Source of the DNA: Endomychus coccineus
Lineage: Eukaryota; Arthropoda; Insecta; Coleoptera; Endomychidae
Direction: 5' to 3'
Assembly: GCA_958510875.1 (NCBI GenBank)
Contig: OY294067.1
Span: 199,828,524 to 199,892,523, forward strand
Length of the DNA stretch: 64,000 nt
Shown in pieces: positions 11,785 through 22,121 of this stretch. The translations under genes were made by a program, and so were the position numbers. The notes below the pieces were generated by a model. It saw only the letters and a program-made list of their open reading frames with translations, had not been told where the DNA came from and did no database searches. How positions within the stretch are numbered: the first letter of the stretch is position 1; every line of letters starts with the position of its first letter.

Positions 11785-12512
11785 ATGTTTCAGTACGATT
11801 TCGATTTGCCTTCAGGCACGATGAAGATTGCTAAGCAAAAAGACTCGTTGAATATTATGAACATAGGGCCAAGCATTGGAAATGTTGAACGTTATCACAA
11901 CGTCACAGCTCTTTGCTGCCAAATACTCTACGAACAATAATCTGTGGTCCAAGTAATTGAGGGAAAACAAATGTAATGTTATCTGTATTGTTAGATGTAA
12001 ACGGACTTAAATTTGAAAACGTGTACATCTATTCAAAGTCCTTACACCAACCAAAATACCAGTTACTGGGGGATACATTGAAGAACATTGCTGGACTTGG
12101 ATATTTTCCGTACACTGAGAGTGATGCAATCATAGACTCCACAGAAGCGAGGCCTAATTCGATAATAATATTCGATGATGTAATGGATGAGAAACAGGAG
12201 AAAATTCGTGTTTATTATTCAAGAGGGATACACAAGTCAATTGATAGCTTCTATCTTTGTCAGTCTTTAGCATAATGTCCGAAACATGGATTGTGCGACA
12301 ATGCCAACTGCTTGATTATTTTCAAACAGGATGAACTCAATTTAAAACATATATTTACCGATCATGTAAGTACCGACATGTCACTCGGGAAATTCAAAGA
12401 GATATGTAGCGTATGTTGGAAAGATGAATATGGATTCCTTATGATAAACAAAGACTGTGATATGAACGAAAGACGTTATTGCAAAAGTTTTGATAGTTAT
12501 ATATACATCTAA
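11785..12512 (+). pseudogene. Packaging ATPase (FtsK/HerA, A32-like), arm A, broken
   Basis: Genome-packaging ATPase of the A32/FtsK type, which in this virus group drives DNA into the capsid. The frame starts at the ATG at 11785. The Walker A loop carries an in-frame TGA (at about 11955), a frameshift lies upstream of the loop, and a second stop follows the L-C-Q-S-L-A motif near 12275. The Walker B-like strand IIIFDDVMDE is intact. The C-terminal part (12291-12512) contains paired cysteines and ends with Y-I-Y-I. The arm B copy (33210-32483) lacks the Walker A stop but shares the upstream frameshift. It is first in the arm A gene block, 43 bases before the DUF8207 gene. It is dead as it stands. 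Confidence 0.85.
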
Positions 12513-12554
12513 CATGTATACATACCTTCATTTGAAATAGACAAACCGCTCAGC

Positions 12555-15321
12555 ATGGACGTGGATGTGAGTAACTTGTTAAGAGAAAAACAACAATTGA
12601 AGAGAAAAATTTGGGAGTTGGCAAACGTTGTGAGGATAAAATATATGGCTGAGAAATTGGGTGAAGCTGAAAATGATGAGCTTCTAGATGATATGTTCAG
12701 GAATGTATCTAAACCCCTAGAGCAAATTGCGAGAAATGCTTACATAATCAAACAAAATTCGTTGATTAAACCTAAAAATATTGTTTCTACAGCAACACAA
12801 ATGGAGAACATACCAATCCCAAATATTGTAACTGAAGGAGAAAACTTCGTATATAACCCCCCAGATACTGAGGAGGATGTGTTTACCCCCGAACCTACTA
12901 TCGATCAGATTCGTGGAGAATTCAGAAAACATAAGAAAGATAATTCAGCGGCTACAGAGGAGTTTCTGCAACAATACCCCACATTAGCACGTTATTACTT
13001 GGAAGGATTTCTATCGTATGATGATGTCAAGAGATACGATGATAGAATGAGCTTGCAATATGATTCAACTTTAGACACATGGTTCATGGGTAATCAGCCT
13101 ATGGAAATTGATAGTGAGAGTAATATAATTATCAAGGGTACTCCGTTCAAGGGTACCACAGGCCTGTATAATTTGATATTTTGCAGAAATGTCCTACCTG
13201 ATACTTACACTGTGGAAGATGGGAAAAATTACAGTCAAATGATGGAAATGACTAGTGCCCATAGACGTAATAACGATCCAGCTGATCGAATAAGATACAC
13301 AGTAAAATACAAACATGTACTGAAACCTTTGATTGATTCCAGAAAAAGAGCCAATACATACACTGGAAATGCATATATCAAAAATGATATGCTTGAATAT
13401 GAAACGGACCGCTTTGAGTCGGTTTTTATTGGCCCAACTAGCTCAAATTAAAGTAATTAATCTCAGGACTCGTAGTGAAACATGCCCTGTGATTCTAGAC
13501 TTGTGAATTACCTGAGCGCCAACTGCTTAGTAATGACTACAAAATAAATGAATTCACAGTCAAGAATAATGGCACTACGAGATGGTTTTTTCGTTGATGA
13601 AAATTCAGAAAAATGATACATGTTCAACTTAACAATTTGGTTTATTCCAAACGAAATTTGGTGATAAATTAAAGAAGGTACAATTTTTATATTACATAAA
13701 ATAAAATTGAATCTTGAATATTCACAAAAATGAAATTGAATACTTGTTACAATTTGAATACACAAAATAAATGAACATCAATTCTATTTAAGAGATTGAA
13801 ATCAAATATTCGATTAAAATAAATTATCAAATGCTGAGAATTTAAGTGAACCTCGAAATGGGTTCTATAAGATTAGTGGAATACAACTTCAGTTGAACAA
13901 CATAATCAGAGAAATGAAACTACGGTCAATCAAACAAAAAATGTTATCCTCCTTGAAACTTGATGGATCTGGATGTCGGTCCGGCCAGGAGATTCACAAA
14001 ACCGTTTCGAGAAGAAGAGGAGAGGCACCTCAGTTGTTCTCACCCTGTAATTTCGAAAAAAACGAACAGAACCTGGCCTAAGTTCAAAGGACGAGCGACA
14101 CAGTCAATTGGAATAACCATGCGATTCCACAACTGATTATGTTATCTTCCCAAATTGTGAAAATACTATTACAAAATTGAAATCTTGAAGAGATACCAAT
14201 TTAAACAACAATCTAAATTAATCTGAAAGAATGAAATTATTACAATTGATACTTAAATTAGCAAACAATTAAAAAGTGACTATAAGAACAATAAATAAAA
14301 TGTGACTGTAAGAATAATAATTAAATTGTGACTGAAAGATTAAATATTAAAATGTTGAAATTTGTCAGTTAGCACAAATCTGAATTACTTGAATTAAATT
14401 GCATATGAGAATTGATGTTGTAATTTATACTACAGCCCACACGAGCGCCGCAGAACTGCTAATTATGTATCCAATAAGCAGTGATTGAATACCTACTTTA
14501 TGATAATTCCAAACAATAGTTACTGCACGTTCAAGTCAAAAGACAGCTCTGTATACGCTTGTAACAGATCTAGAGAATGTCGATTCAAAAATAAATCACT
14601 CAAACTACCATGTGCTATTGTGGTATTAAACACAAAGGGAACAAAGAAATATTATTCCTATAATCTGCTTACGTCCCGCTAGATTGTCTACATACAAAAA
14701 TTACATTAATTAATGCAGTGATGGAGACGATTATCTCTGAATTATGCTAAATACAAATTGATTGCGTGGAAGCCTAGATAAGTCGAGCAACACTTCCACT
14801 GAAATATAATCACATTCAGACACCGAACATCCAGTAGTCCAATTACAAAACCAAATCAAATTATATAGTGCCTGATCTGAATTATAATTCAATAGCAAGA
14901 ATTAAGAAAATGGATGCAAAACCGAAGATTGATAGGATCGCGACTTACCTAGTTTGAGGTTCACACGACAATGAACGATTGAATCTTCCGTTCTCATATC
15001 TACCCCTCTTCGCAATACTCGCGCTACCGGACCTGCGACAACTAATTTCAATAATCGATTGAACGCACAGGTGTCTCTGAGATATCATCGGACAAGTTTC
15101 CTAACTAATCTTAAACTGTTGATTACAGTGCTCTTTAAATCACGTAACGGCGAACCCGTTACAAATATAACGAGAAACCTATCGGATATGTTTATTGGGA
15201 TGACGTAAATGAAATTGTAGATAGACTGAGATCACTTGTTGCATCCTCGCATGCTGGTAACAATAATCATCACAACGAGATAGTCTCTATAATAGAAGAA
15301 TTGAGAGGCTGGTGTAATTGA
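12555..15321 (+). pseudogene. DUF8207-type protein, arm A, split by solo LTR
   Basis: The N-terminal half (12555-13399) has a basic coiled start (LLREKQQLKRKIWELA), an acidic/proline middle, then the conserved core with LARYYLEGFL, YMGNQP-like and FKGTTGLYNLIF motifs. Such proteins occur in arthropod mobile viral elements and are annotated DUF8207; their function is unknown, and a structural role is only a guess. The frame is cut at 13400 by a 1,764-base solo LTR and resumes at 15168 (YVYWDDVNEIVDRLR). It ends early at 15319-15321 because of a small deletion relative to arm B. Codons on both sides of the LTR are collinear with the arm B copy at 32440-31376. Confidence 0.85.
13400..15163 (+). 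mobile_element. Solo LTR inserted in DUF8207 gene
   Basis: The insert begins TGAAACGGACC and ends CCCGTTACA and is related to the LTRs at 4202-6073 and 8797-10870. It is flanked by AATA duplications (13396-13399 and 15164-15167), as the uninterrupted arm B copy confirms. A 4-base duplication fits Ty3/gypsy-like integration. No internal region remains, so it arose by LTR-LTR recombination. It is more diverged from the other two LTRs than they are from each other. Confidence 0.85.
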
Positions 15322-15362
15322 ACAAAAACCGAGTGTTAGACAAATTCATCACAGTTATAAAG

Positions 15363-15990
15363 ATGGTTTCAATGGATAAGTTTGGCAGAGCCTCCTCTTC
15401 CATGTGGATATATGATACAAATATATTTAATAATAATTTCAAACAAGTTCACGGACAAGCATTATTCCAAACGAGCGATGAAAGTTACGATATGGAGAAT
15501 CGTAGATTGTACAACGTAAAATCACCGAATGATAATGAAGACGCTGCAAATAAAATATGTGTTGATAAATTGATACACAAATTGAACCTGAAAACAGAAA
15601 CCAGCCTCAATGTTAGGGTTCATAATTTTATCAAAGCTGCCAATAAGGATCTGGATGAACATAAATTAAAGAACGAGAAGGTTATTCTCACCATGGATAA
15701 ATATCTGACGGACATTCAGAATGAATATAATGAAATGGAGGCCTATATAAAACCAGAGTATACAATAATCAGTGATAGTGTGAGGAAAAACAGAAATGAA
15801 TTAAAAGAGATCAATAAGAAGATGAACGGTCTGGATAGGCGTCTAAATGATATTAGTAGTAGAATTGAGGCTCTGTAACGACGGATAATAGCTGTGGAAC
15901 CTTCTAAGAAGAGGCCCTCATCATCCGCAACAACTACAAAGCAAGTCTCCGTGAAACGTATAACTCCAAATCCTGTGAATATACCCTAAA
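15363..15990 (+). pseudogene. Fibre-like coiled-coil protein, arm A, truncated
   Basis: The protein starts at the ATG at 15363. It has an N-terminal SYDMENRRLYNVKSPND-type motif, as seen in many viral and phage fibre/tail-needle proteins (D-M-x-N-x-R-L-x-N-V ... D-A), followed by a long heptad-rich helix (about residues 75-170). A TAA at 15876-15878 cuts it to 171 aa. The frame continues past the stop into a basic, Ser/Pro-rich tail (E-P-S-K-K-R-P-S-S-S), then another stop near 15988. The arm B copy (31357-30740) keeps the tail. A role as capsid fibre or spike is inferred from the motif and gene company. Confidence 0.65.
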
Positions 15991-16024
15991 ACTTAATTGC
16001 ACACTAGATTTCCGCATTGATAAG

Positions 16025-16200
16025 ATGAGTAGAGAACAGGTTGTGCATGAGCTTCATAAGCAGAGAAGAAAGAACTTTTACCAGCGTCGAACATACATAA
16101 AAGGCCTTCGATATAGGTGGAATGACGTAAACCTAGGAATTGGCAATACGACTAGGACGATGAATCAAGAGTCAAGATTGTGATATTTTAAAAATATTTT
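16025..16200 (+). pseudogene. Integrase remnant, arm A
   Basis: The first ~28 codons (MSREQVVHELHK ... RRTYIKGL) match the start of the arm B integrase. The rest of the gene, including all catalytic residues and the chromodomain, is deleted. The sequence then joins the short frame that in arm B lies downstream of the integrase (GESRVKI-like, about 16150-16290), itself broken here. Confidence 0.8.
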
Positions 16201-16321
16201 TAAGGTTATACTGACATTTTTTGTATTGAGAAAATTAATAAAAGAATTTATTTCGAAATCTTTAGTCTTTCTCCCTCCTCTCTTTGAATAACAGTGCAAT
16301 CTTGAATTGTCATCAGTCTGT

Positions 16322-16474
16322 ATGGAAGCGTACGTAGGAGAAGGTGTTCTCAATACGCTTATAAACAAGCTCCCGTTTGAACTTCATATTCCTGGTTATC
16401 AATACTGTGGCCCAGGTGCAAAATTAGAAGAACTGTTGAGAAGAGGAGATCCAAGGTATCAATTCACTCGATAA
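16322..16474 (+). pseudogene. PLA2-like protein remnant, arm A
   Basis: From ATG 16322 the frame gives a GYQYCGPGAKLEELLRRGDP segment, the calcium-loop region of the phospholipase A2-like domain found in parvovirus VP1 and in Polinton-type elements. It stops at 16474 after a frameshift, before the catalytic His-Asp helix. The DNA after about 16490 jumps to the C-terminal part of the protease gene, so the rest of PLA2, the core protein and the protease N-terminus are deleted in this arm. Confidence 0.75.
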
Positions 16475-16497
16475 ACTTGCCTTCAACACGATATTTC

Positions 16498-16572
16498 ATG
16501 CAATATAAAACTTATAATTGTGGCGGGTTATGTTTGGGATTCCTCTCTAACTCTTCAGTTGTGGTCGACTAA
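16498..16572 (+). pseudogene. Adenain-like protease C-terminal remnant, arm A
   Basis: Only the last ~25 codons remain, with a YNCGGLCLGFLSNS motif that corresponds to the catalytic-cysteine helix of adenovirus-type maturation proteases. It is joined directly to the PLA2 remnant by a deletion of roughly 900 bases relative to arm B. Confidence 0.75.
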
Positions 16573-16623
16573 CTCTGCATTTATTAGTATATAAATAGAT
16601 TATTGATAAAGTTTCCATCAATC

Positions 16624-17367
16624 ATGTCTCAGACGTTCACTATCACGGGTAAGAGCTCCCGCTTATTTGCAGATTCCCACCGACCTATAGAACTAGATTC
16701 TCATTCATATTATTCTGTCGCACTTGTTGGTTTGCATACGTACAATAGCATTCCGAACATTGAAGAAGGTTTTAATAAATTTTATTATGAAGATGTCAAG
16801 GATGGGGAGAAAGTAGTGACTATACCTACGGGGTCCTGCGAGTTGACAGACATCGAGGATTTCATAAAAAGTGCAGTTTGTAGAATAAGAGTGAAACAAG
16901 AAAAGCGTGACCAGAAATTATCAATAAAATCTAACAACAACACTCTACACACACAGCAGAAGAGTGATTTTAAAGTGAATTTCATTCATCAAGATAATAT
17001 AGGCGAACTGTTGGGGTTCAGCAATAAGAAATCGACATCTCGTGAACTACACGTATCTGATCGACCTATGAACATAATCAAAGTTCAAACTATTAGAGTG
17101 GAGTGTAACTCATCCGCAGGAGCATATTATAACAATAAGTTAGCTCATACGATATATGAGTTTTCACCTCTTGTACTACCTGGTTTTTCCATTGATATAG
17201 AGCCGGAGAATCTTATTTATCTACCGAACATCAACAAGACGTCCTTCGATAACATCACACTGAATATTTTAGATCAAAACTGGAAACGGGTAAATTTTCG
17301 TGAGGAAGAAATTATCATACGGTTGGAAATAAGAAAGACTGCTAGGGATTATGACTTCCAACAATAG
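16624..17367 (+). CDS. Penton/minor-capsid (single jelly-roll) candidate, arm A
   Basis: A 247-aa frame from ATG (MSQTFTITGKSSRL). It is intact, beta-rich and free of signal peptide or membrane helix. Recognisable blocks are YYSVALVGLHTYNSIPNI near the start, TIPTGSCELTDIEDFIK, IKSNNNTL, NIGELLGFSN, a VSDRPMNI-x-KVQTIRVECN segment and a C-terminal DQNWKRVNF-x-EEEI. Proteins of this pattern and size are carried by Polinton/adintovirus elements of invertebrates next to the protease and ATPase; I assign it as penton or short jelly-roll capsid protein by that context. It differs from the arm B copy at only a few percent of residues. It could equally be another capsid component. Confidence 0.7.
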   Translation: MSQTFTITGKSSRLFADSHRPIELDSHSYYSVALVGLHTYNSIPNIEEGFNKFYYEDVKDGEKVVTIPTGSCELTDIEDFIKSAVCRIRVKQEKRDQKLSIKSNNNTLHTQQKSDFKVNFIHQDNIGELLGFSNKKSTSRELHVSDRPMNIIKVQTIRVECNSSAGAYYNNKLAHTIYEFSPLVLPGFSIDIEPENLIYLPNINKTSFDNITLNILDQNWKRVNFREEEIIIRLEIRKTARDYDFQQ

Positions 17368-17453
17368 ATAATAATCCAATACCCACCAGCATCCATTATA
17401 TGAAAAGAATTCATCTGAGAAGGTTGTTGTTGCAGTAGCCGTCACTTGAGAAC

Positions 17454-17591
17454 ATGGGTTTGTATTTCAGCAATAAAAGACATCCTCATATTGGCCCTCA
17501 GCCATTATCTACGACGAGCTCGAAGGAGAAGGTTGCTGCTGCAGCATTATCATTGGAGAATAAAAATATCATGCTAAAAAGGGTGTTATAA
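17454..17591 (+). CDS. 45-aa ORF with N-myristoylation-type start, arm A
   Basis: A small frame starting MGLYFSNK, which fits the N-myristoylation pattern (Gly2, Ser6), followed by a Pro/Thr/Ser stretch and an Ala-rich helix. It is identical in plan in arm B (27503-27366). Its 3' end overlaps the open frame of the MSV199 gene in the -1 frame. No function is known; a small membrane-anchored virion protein is a guess. Confidence 0.45.
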   Translation: MGLYFSNKRHPHIGPQPLSTTSSKEKVAAAALSLENKNIMLKRVL

Positions 17592-18460
17592 CAAGATTGT
17601 TGAGGAAAAACCCGCATATACACCATTTAGAAATTTGTGATAAGACTGATGCACGAAAGAAATATTATGTTCTAGATGCTATTGATTTCGAATCATTATT
17701 GATGCAAATGCGAACTCCTAAATTCATCGAGTTACGTGAACTGTTTTCGTTAATGAAATTTATTATGATGAAATATTGTGAGTTCGAGAAATTCTATGAA
17801 CAACATTGTGTAGAACTGTTGAAAACAAAAAATAACCAATTGATACAATCAGTAGGAGAGTTGAGATCTTTAATGTTGGCCGTGAAAGAACAAGGCGACG
17901 AAGAGCGTCAAAGAGCTGAGGAACGTGAATGTCGTGCGGAAGAACGATCTCAACGCTTATCTCAACAAATTCAAATGAATGTTATCACCTTACGGAATAA
18001 CATTGCGCAAAATATTGTTCCACCTCCTATAAATTTCGGAAAGAGACGAAATTTAGGTAATTGCTTTGTTTTTATAATAAAATTTATATAATATGTTTTT
18101 TTTTCTTCAATTTTAGGATTATATCGAACATCGAATAATACGAGACCAGAATGGTACCTAATGCGCCGGCAGGAGGATGGTTGGCGTGATGCCGACAGAA
18201 AACTACAAAATCGAGGAATGCGATTAATACGTAAATGGTCTAACATATCTCATGCTATCGATATTGGTAACGAAGTGAAACAGAATTTCCGTCGCGATTT
18301 GAAATGGTATGCAAGAGGAAATCTTATTCGTGCCGCAGAAGAAGAGGGGGATCAACAATTGATTAGTGATATCAACATCGAGTCATTGATAGAATGCATT
18401 ATCAATCACAAAAATAAAGCTTATGAACTAGCAAATGATAATGTCAATATATTGTTGTAA
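17564..18460 (+). CDS. MSV199/DUF3627 (BRO-like) protein, spliced, arm A
   Basis: Two exons: up to 18056 and 18117-18460, separated by a 60-base phase-1 intron with GT...AG ends and a T-rich tract before the acceptor. Exon 1 carries KKYYVLDAIDFESLLMQMRT and a helical MKFIMMKYCEFEKFY segment, the MSV199 pattern known from entomopox, irido- and ascoviruses. A charged coiled coil with EERQRAEER repeats follows. Exon 2 resembles DUF3627 (WYLMRRQEDGW, LIRKWSNISHAIDI). These proteins are thought to bind DNA. No in-frame ATG precedes the conserved region: the frame opens at 17564 after a stop, so a 5' exon, a non-ATG start or a -1 shift from the overlapping 45-codon ORF is needed. This copy is otherwise unbroken. 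Confidence 0.75.
18057..18116 (+). other. Intron in MSV199 gene, arm A
   Basis: GTAATT donor and TTTTTTTTCTTCAATTTTAG acceptor; removing it joins the frames into one continuous conserved protein. The same intron (57 bases) is present in arm B at 26844-26900. Confidence 0.8.
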
Positions 18461-18631
18461 AAATATTAAGTTCTTCTTCTATTATTTCAAAAATAAGACC
18501 TTCAATTCAATAAAACACCACTTACTCATCAAAATCATTATCTATTAATACGTTTCTTTTACATTTCCAAAAAGATTTTGAGTAGTAAAACTGATAAGAT
18601 GCCAAGATTAAAACACTACATTTCATAAATT

Positions 18632-20401
18632 TCATTTTCTTTCTGTGTTGTCGCTCCAGTTTAAATTACTCGGTGCAGTTGGTGGTGCTCCTCCTCCAGT
18701 TTGAAAGTTATTAGTTTCAACCTCAGTACCATGATCGTCACCTTGAGGAGAAGGGAGAATCCCAAGATTTGCCGGCAGTTCGTTTTCTCCTGAAATCGAT
18801 AGATCCCTTTTAATCGTTTTTGGAACGATCGTTTCTTTTTCCACATATTCATCATCATCATCATCATCTTCAGCTGTCAGGGCTTCTATTGGGTCAGTTT
18901 GTCGTGATAGAATCTCTTTCAATATTTCTTTCAACTGGGCGAATAAGCTCACATTTGGGCATTGTATACCGAAAATGTTGGGATTTAATTTTTCTACCTT
19001 CACCAAGGTGTGGAGGAATTCGTTATAGTGATAAACCATATCTTTCTGGAAAAAATATAATATTCCATCGATGTACCGAAATACGGCCGTTGTCGATGAG
19101 GGGGCTGTATAAAAGAGCTTTGTTATCAAACCGTGATATTTAGGGGTGAAGTTGCACTCATTCATTTCAACAAAGTAACGATTATTGTAAAAAACATAGG
19201 TGTGTCCTGTATATGAGCTCACCACACCCTGTATATGAACATTAGGTATTTTCAACGTGTGTGAATAGGACTTTGGCCAACCGTTAACCAGCTGTAAACT
19301 TGGAAATTCCATCATATACACCATTCTATCTATGAAGAATACAATCTCTCCTGAGGGCCGTTGATAAATTGCCGATATTTTCTTGAAATTGCATGGTAAA
19401 AATGATAACCAGTCCGTAATTAACATTGGTTGCTCCATGATTCTAGTTTCTAAATCCATTACTCAGACCCATCTTCCGTAGAGAGTATACAATCGTTGAT
19501 TCACCACTAGGAATGTGTGTAGCCGTTTTATATTACATATATCTGGATGTGCAGGAGTACTAGTTGTTGAGGTAGTTGTTGAAGTACTAGTTGTTGAAGT
19601 ACTAGTTGTTGAGGTAGTTGTTGAAGTAGTGGTAACAGGTATTACAACAGACCTGTTTGTTGGTTTTCCATAAGAGCTCTGCACAGCAAAAATATCATCT
19701 CTACACAGGGTTATATTCGGAAAGTCTTTATTCTCTTCGTAAAATGCATACATTATAGATTCATCATCGCCTGGATGACCTATCCCTATAGCATGTCCAA
19801 TTTCATGCAATAGTACCGAAAATAAACTCGCTTCCCCACCCGGAGGTTTCGTTTTTGTTCTACACCATGTTTCATCTTGATCTAGATGTATTTCTACTGC
19901 TGATCCATCAGCTACAGGAAAATCCGAATGCGCGAGAATAATTCCAGGTCCGTCAAGCACCCCTAAGCACTTCTGGTTGTTCGATATTCTTTGATGAATA
20001 CCCTTTTGAAACGAAATAAGTATATCGGCTGTGTCGCTCGTTGTATATTCAAAATTCAATCCGGAATATCTGCCTCATATTCCGAAAATTTTTGTAGTCA
20101 TTTGAACCAATTGAGGGTGTGCATATCTAAAATGCCATGTCAATTTCTGCTTCACCCATTTTGAAGTTATTCTGTATTGGTAAGGATCATCACCTACTCC
20201 ACATCTTTTTGTTTTCATTAACTTCAGAGTTTCATTATTTAGGGTGCCATCTATAGGTAAACGATAGAATTCTTGAAACACCTTGATCCCGCCCTCCGTA
20301 TCACTTAAGCCATTAGAATTTTCTTCGATATAACCGTATTTCACTAAATATTCGTTCGCTTGAACAGCGAGGAAACATGAGAAAAATAATAATAATAACA
20401 T
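18632..20401 (-). pseudogene. Matrix metalloproteinase (matrixin), arm A, two stops
   Basis: One collinear frame of 590 codons on the minus strand. It has a signal peptide (residues 1-15), a PGBD-like prodomain (about 16-62), a cysteine switch TKRCGVGD with Cys67, and a catalytic domain with DGPGIILAH, EIHLDQDETW and the zinc site HEIGHAIGIGH (199-209) plus the Met-turn ESIMY. A Thr/Ser hinge (about 245-275), hemopexin-like repeats, an acidic D/E run and a Gly/Pro tail follow. Two TGA stops interrupt it (20075-20077 and 19463-19465). The gene converges on the MSV199 gene, ending about 170 bases from it. Matrixins occur in some granuloviruses, ascoviruses and entomopoxviruses, where tissue-barrier breakdown is the proposed role; carriage by a Polinton-like element is unusual. 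Confidence 0.88.
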
Positions 20402-20465
20402 GTTGACCTGTCAACAACTTCACATTTAATAAGTGCGAAGATATGAAAACCTTGTGTAATATCAG

Positions 20466-20655
20466 AGAATGTCGCCGGTGACGTCATCATCGTTCGTAAA
20501 CTATGGTCGCCGGATTGAATCAGTTACTGACAGCGGTTTTGAAACAGTGACGTCATCATCGTTCGTAAACTATGGTCGCCGGATTGGATCAGTTACTGAC
20601 AACGGTTTTGAAGTAGTGACGTCATCATCGTTCGTAAACTATGATCGCCGGATCT
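20466..20655 (+). repeat. TGACGTCA units upstream of MMP gene, arm A
   Basis: Three near-identical units with TGACGTCATCATCGTTCGTAAACTATGG then CGCCGGATTGAATCAGTTACTGACA-type spacers lie just upstream of the MMP start (minus strand). Mirror copies precede the arm B MMP gene at 24411-24540. Their place suggests promoter elements or terminal replication signals. Confidence 0.75.
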
Positions 20656-21170
20656 TCAATTCAATAAAACACCACTTACTCGTCAAAATCATTATGTATT
20701 ACGATACACATAAAGCTATCGTTAGATGTTCTCCCCACCTAATTTGCATGCATCATTTTTACCTCATCAAAAATATGGAAACTAACATTCTGCATGTCAA
20801 GACTTTCCATTTGATACCTATAAAGCTATGGTTGACATTCATAGATCCGCCATGACAGTTCACGTGACAGATGCTTCATGGATCCACCACGTCACATCCG
20901 CCAAGACACGACACGACATGACATCTTGATGAAGACCTCACGTAACAGACGCCATGACACCTCGCTGAAGACCCCACGTGACAGCCGCCATGACAACTCT
21001 TTCCGCCCCCCCATGTTGCTCTATGGTTTTGACTTGAGGTAGCTCTATATCCTTCAGCTCTATGGTACGTGATAGCAGCCATGACACCTCGTGACAGACA
21101 CCTCGTTGAAGCCCCACGGGACAGGCACCTCGTCGAAGTGAGAGACGTCATGATATCTCACCGCGTGACA
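20656..21170 (+). repeat. Subterminal repeat of viral element, copy 1
   Basis: A segment with TTCAATTCAATAAAACACCAC, then GATACCTATAAAGCTATGG and many CACGTGAC / GCCATGACACCTCG motifs. It is repeated directly at 33921-34460 and inverted at 23881-24410, which shows it belonged to both ends of the viral unit. No gene. Confidence 0.7.
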
Positions 21171-21930
21171 GATCAGGTGCATGTGATTTCAAAACCTCAC
21201 GAGTCGAACTGATGGCACCACCTCCACTAAGCAGTCTGTACCTTTGGTTCACCGTCACGTGGTGGTGACACCTACACGAAGCAGTCTGTACCTTCGATCC
21301 CCCCCATGAAAGCAGTCTGTGTCTTTGGACCAAAGGTGCAGACTGCTTCATAGAGGTGGTGGGACCACCTCCACGAAGCAGTCTGTACCTTCGGCGCTCA
21401 CCATGACAGCTATCACGTGGTGGTGGCGACATCTCCACGAAGCAGTCTGTACCTTTGATGACAGCTGTCACATGATAGCGACATCTCCACGAAGCATTCT
21501 GTACCTTGGATTTCGCCATGACAGCTGTTACGTGGTGGCGACATCTTCACGAAGCAGTCTGTACCTTCGATGACAGCTGTCACGTGGTGGCAACATCTCC
21601 ACGAAGCAGTCTGTACCTCGGATGACAGCTGTCACATGATAGCGACATCTCCACGAAGCTTTCTGTACCTTGAATCCCGTCATGACAGCTGTTACGTGGT
21701 GGCGACATCTCCACGGAGCAGTCTGTACCTTCGATGACAGCTGTCACATGATAGCGACATCTCCACGAAGCATTCTGTACCTTGGATCCCGCCATAACAG
21801 CTGTCACGTGGTGGTGACACTTCCACGAAGCAGTCTGTACCTTCGATGACAGCTGTCACATGATAGCGACATCTCCACGAAGCATTCATGCCATGACAGC
21901 TGTCATGTGATAGTCACGTGACCCTGTACA
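21171..21930 (-). repeat. ACAGCTGT palindrome tandem array, arm A
   Basis: Units of about 53-61 bases with GATGACAGCTGTCACGTGGTGG, CGACATCTCCACGAAGCAGT and CTGTACCTTCGAT. GACAGCTGTC is a 10-base palindrome holding an E-box core. The apparent long frames on both strands are repeat artefacts. The inverted counterpart is 23460-23880. Confidence 0.8.
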
Positions 21931-22121
21931 TGTGACACACTTTTTATACACAGCCTGTATACTCTTTCATGTGACACACTTTTTGCACGCACCCTGTATA
22001 CTCTTTACAAACAACATATCCTTATCTCACACATCCTTTCCTTATCACCTGACCTGAACTGATAAGGATAACCTCACACTGGATGAACAGCCAGACCGGA
22101 AGTGGAAACCGGATATCCTGA
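21931..22121. other. Inner edge of arm A at dimer centre
   Basis: Short repeats of TGTGACACACTTTTT and CCTGTATACTCTTT, then CACATCCTTTCCTTATCACCTGACC. Most of this (to about 22070) is mirrored at 23335-23460 in arm B; symmetry is lost from about 22070. Confidence 0.6.

Noticed and set aside
16165..16368. 67-codon minus-strand frame
   Set aside because: Antisense to the PLA2-like gene start and the preceding remnant; conserved only because the sense strand is.
18661..19143. Frames such as 18661-18867 (Met-rich) and 18820-19143 (His-rich) over the MMP 3' end
   Set aside because: Out-of-frame shadows of the acidic GAT-repeat in the MMP gene; the same shadows occur in arm B.
20876..21889. Open frames of 65-123 codons in the ACAGCTGT arrays (also 23382-24240 and 34143-34477)
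   Set aside because: Repeat artefacts present on both strands, rich in Cys/Arg/Ser from the repeat unit, and not conserved in frame between the arrays.
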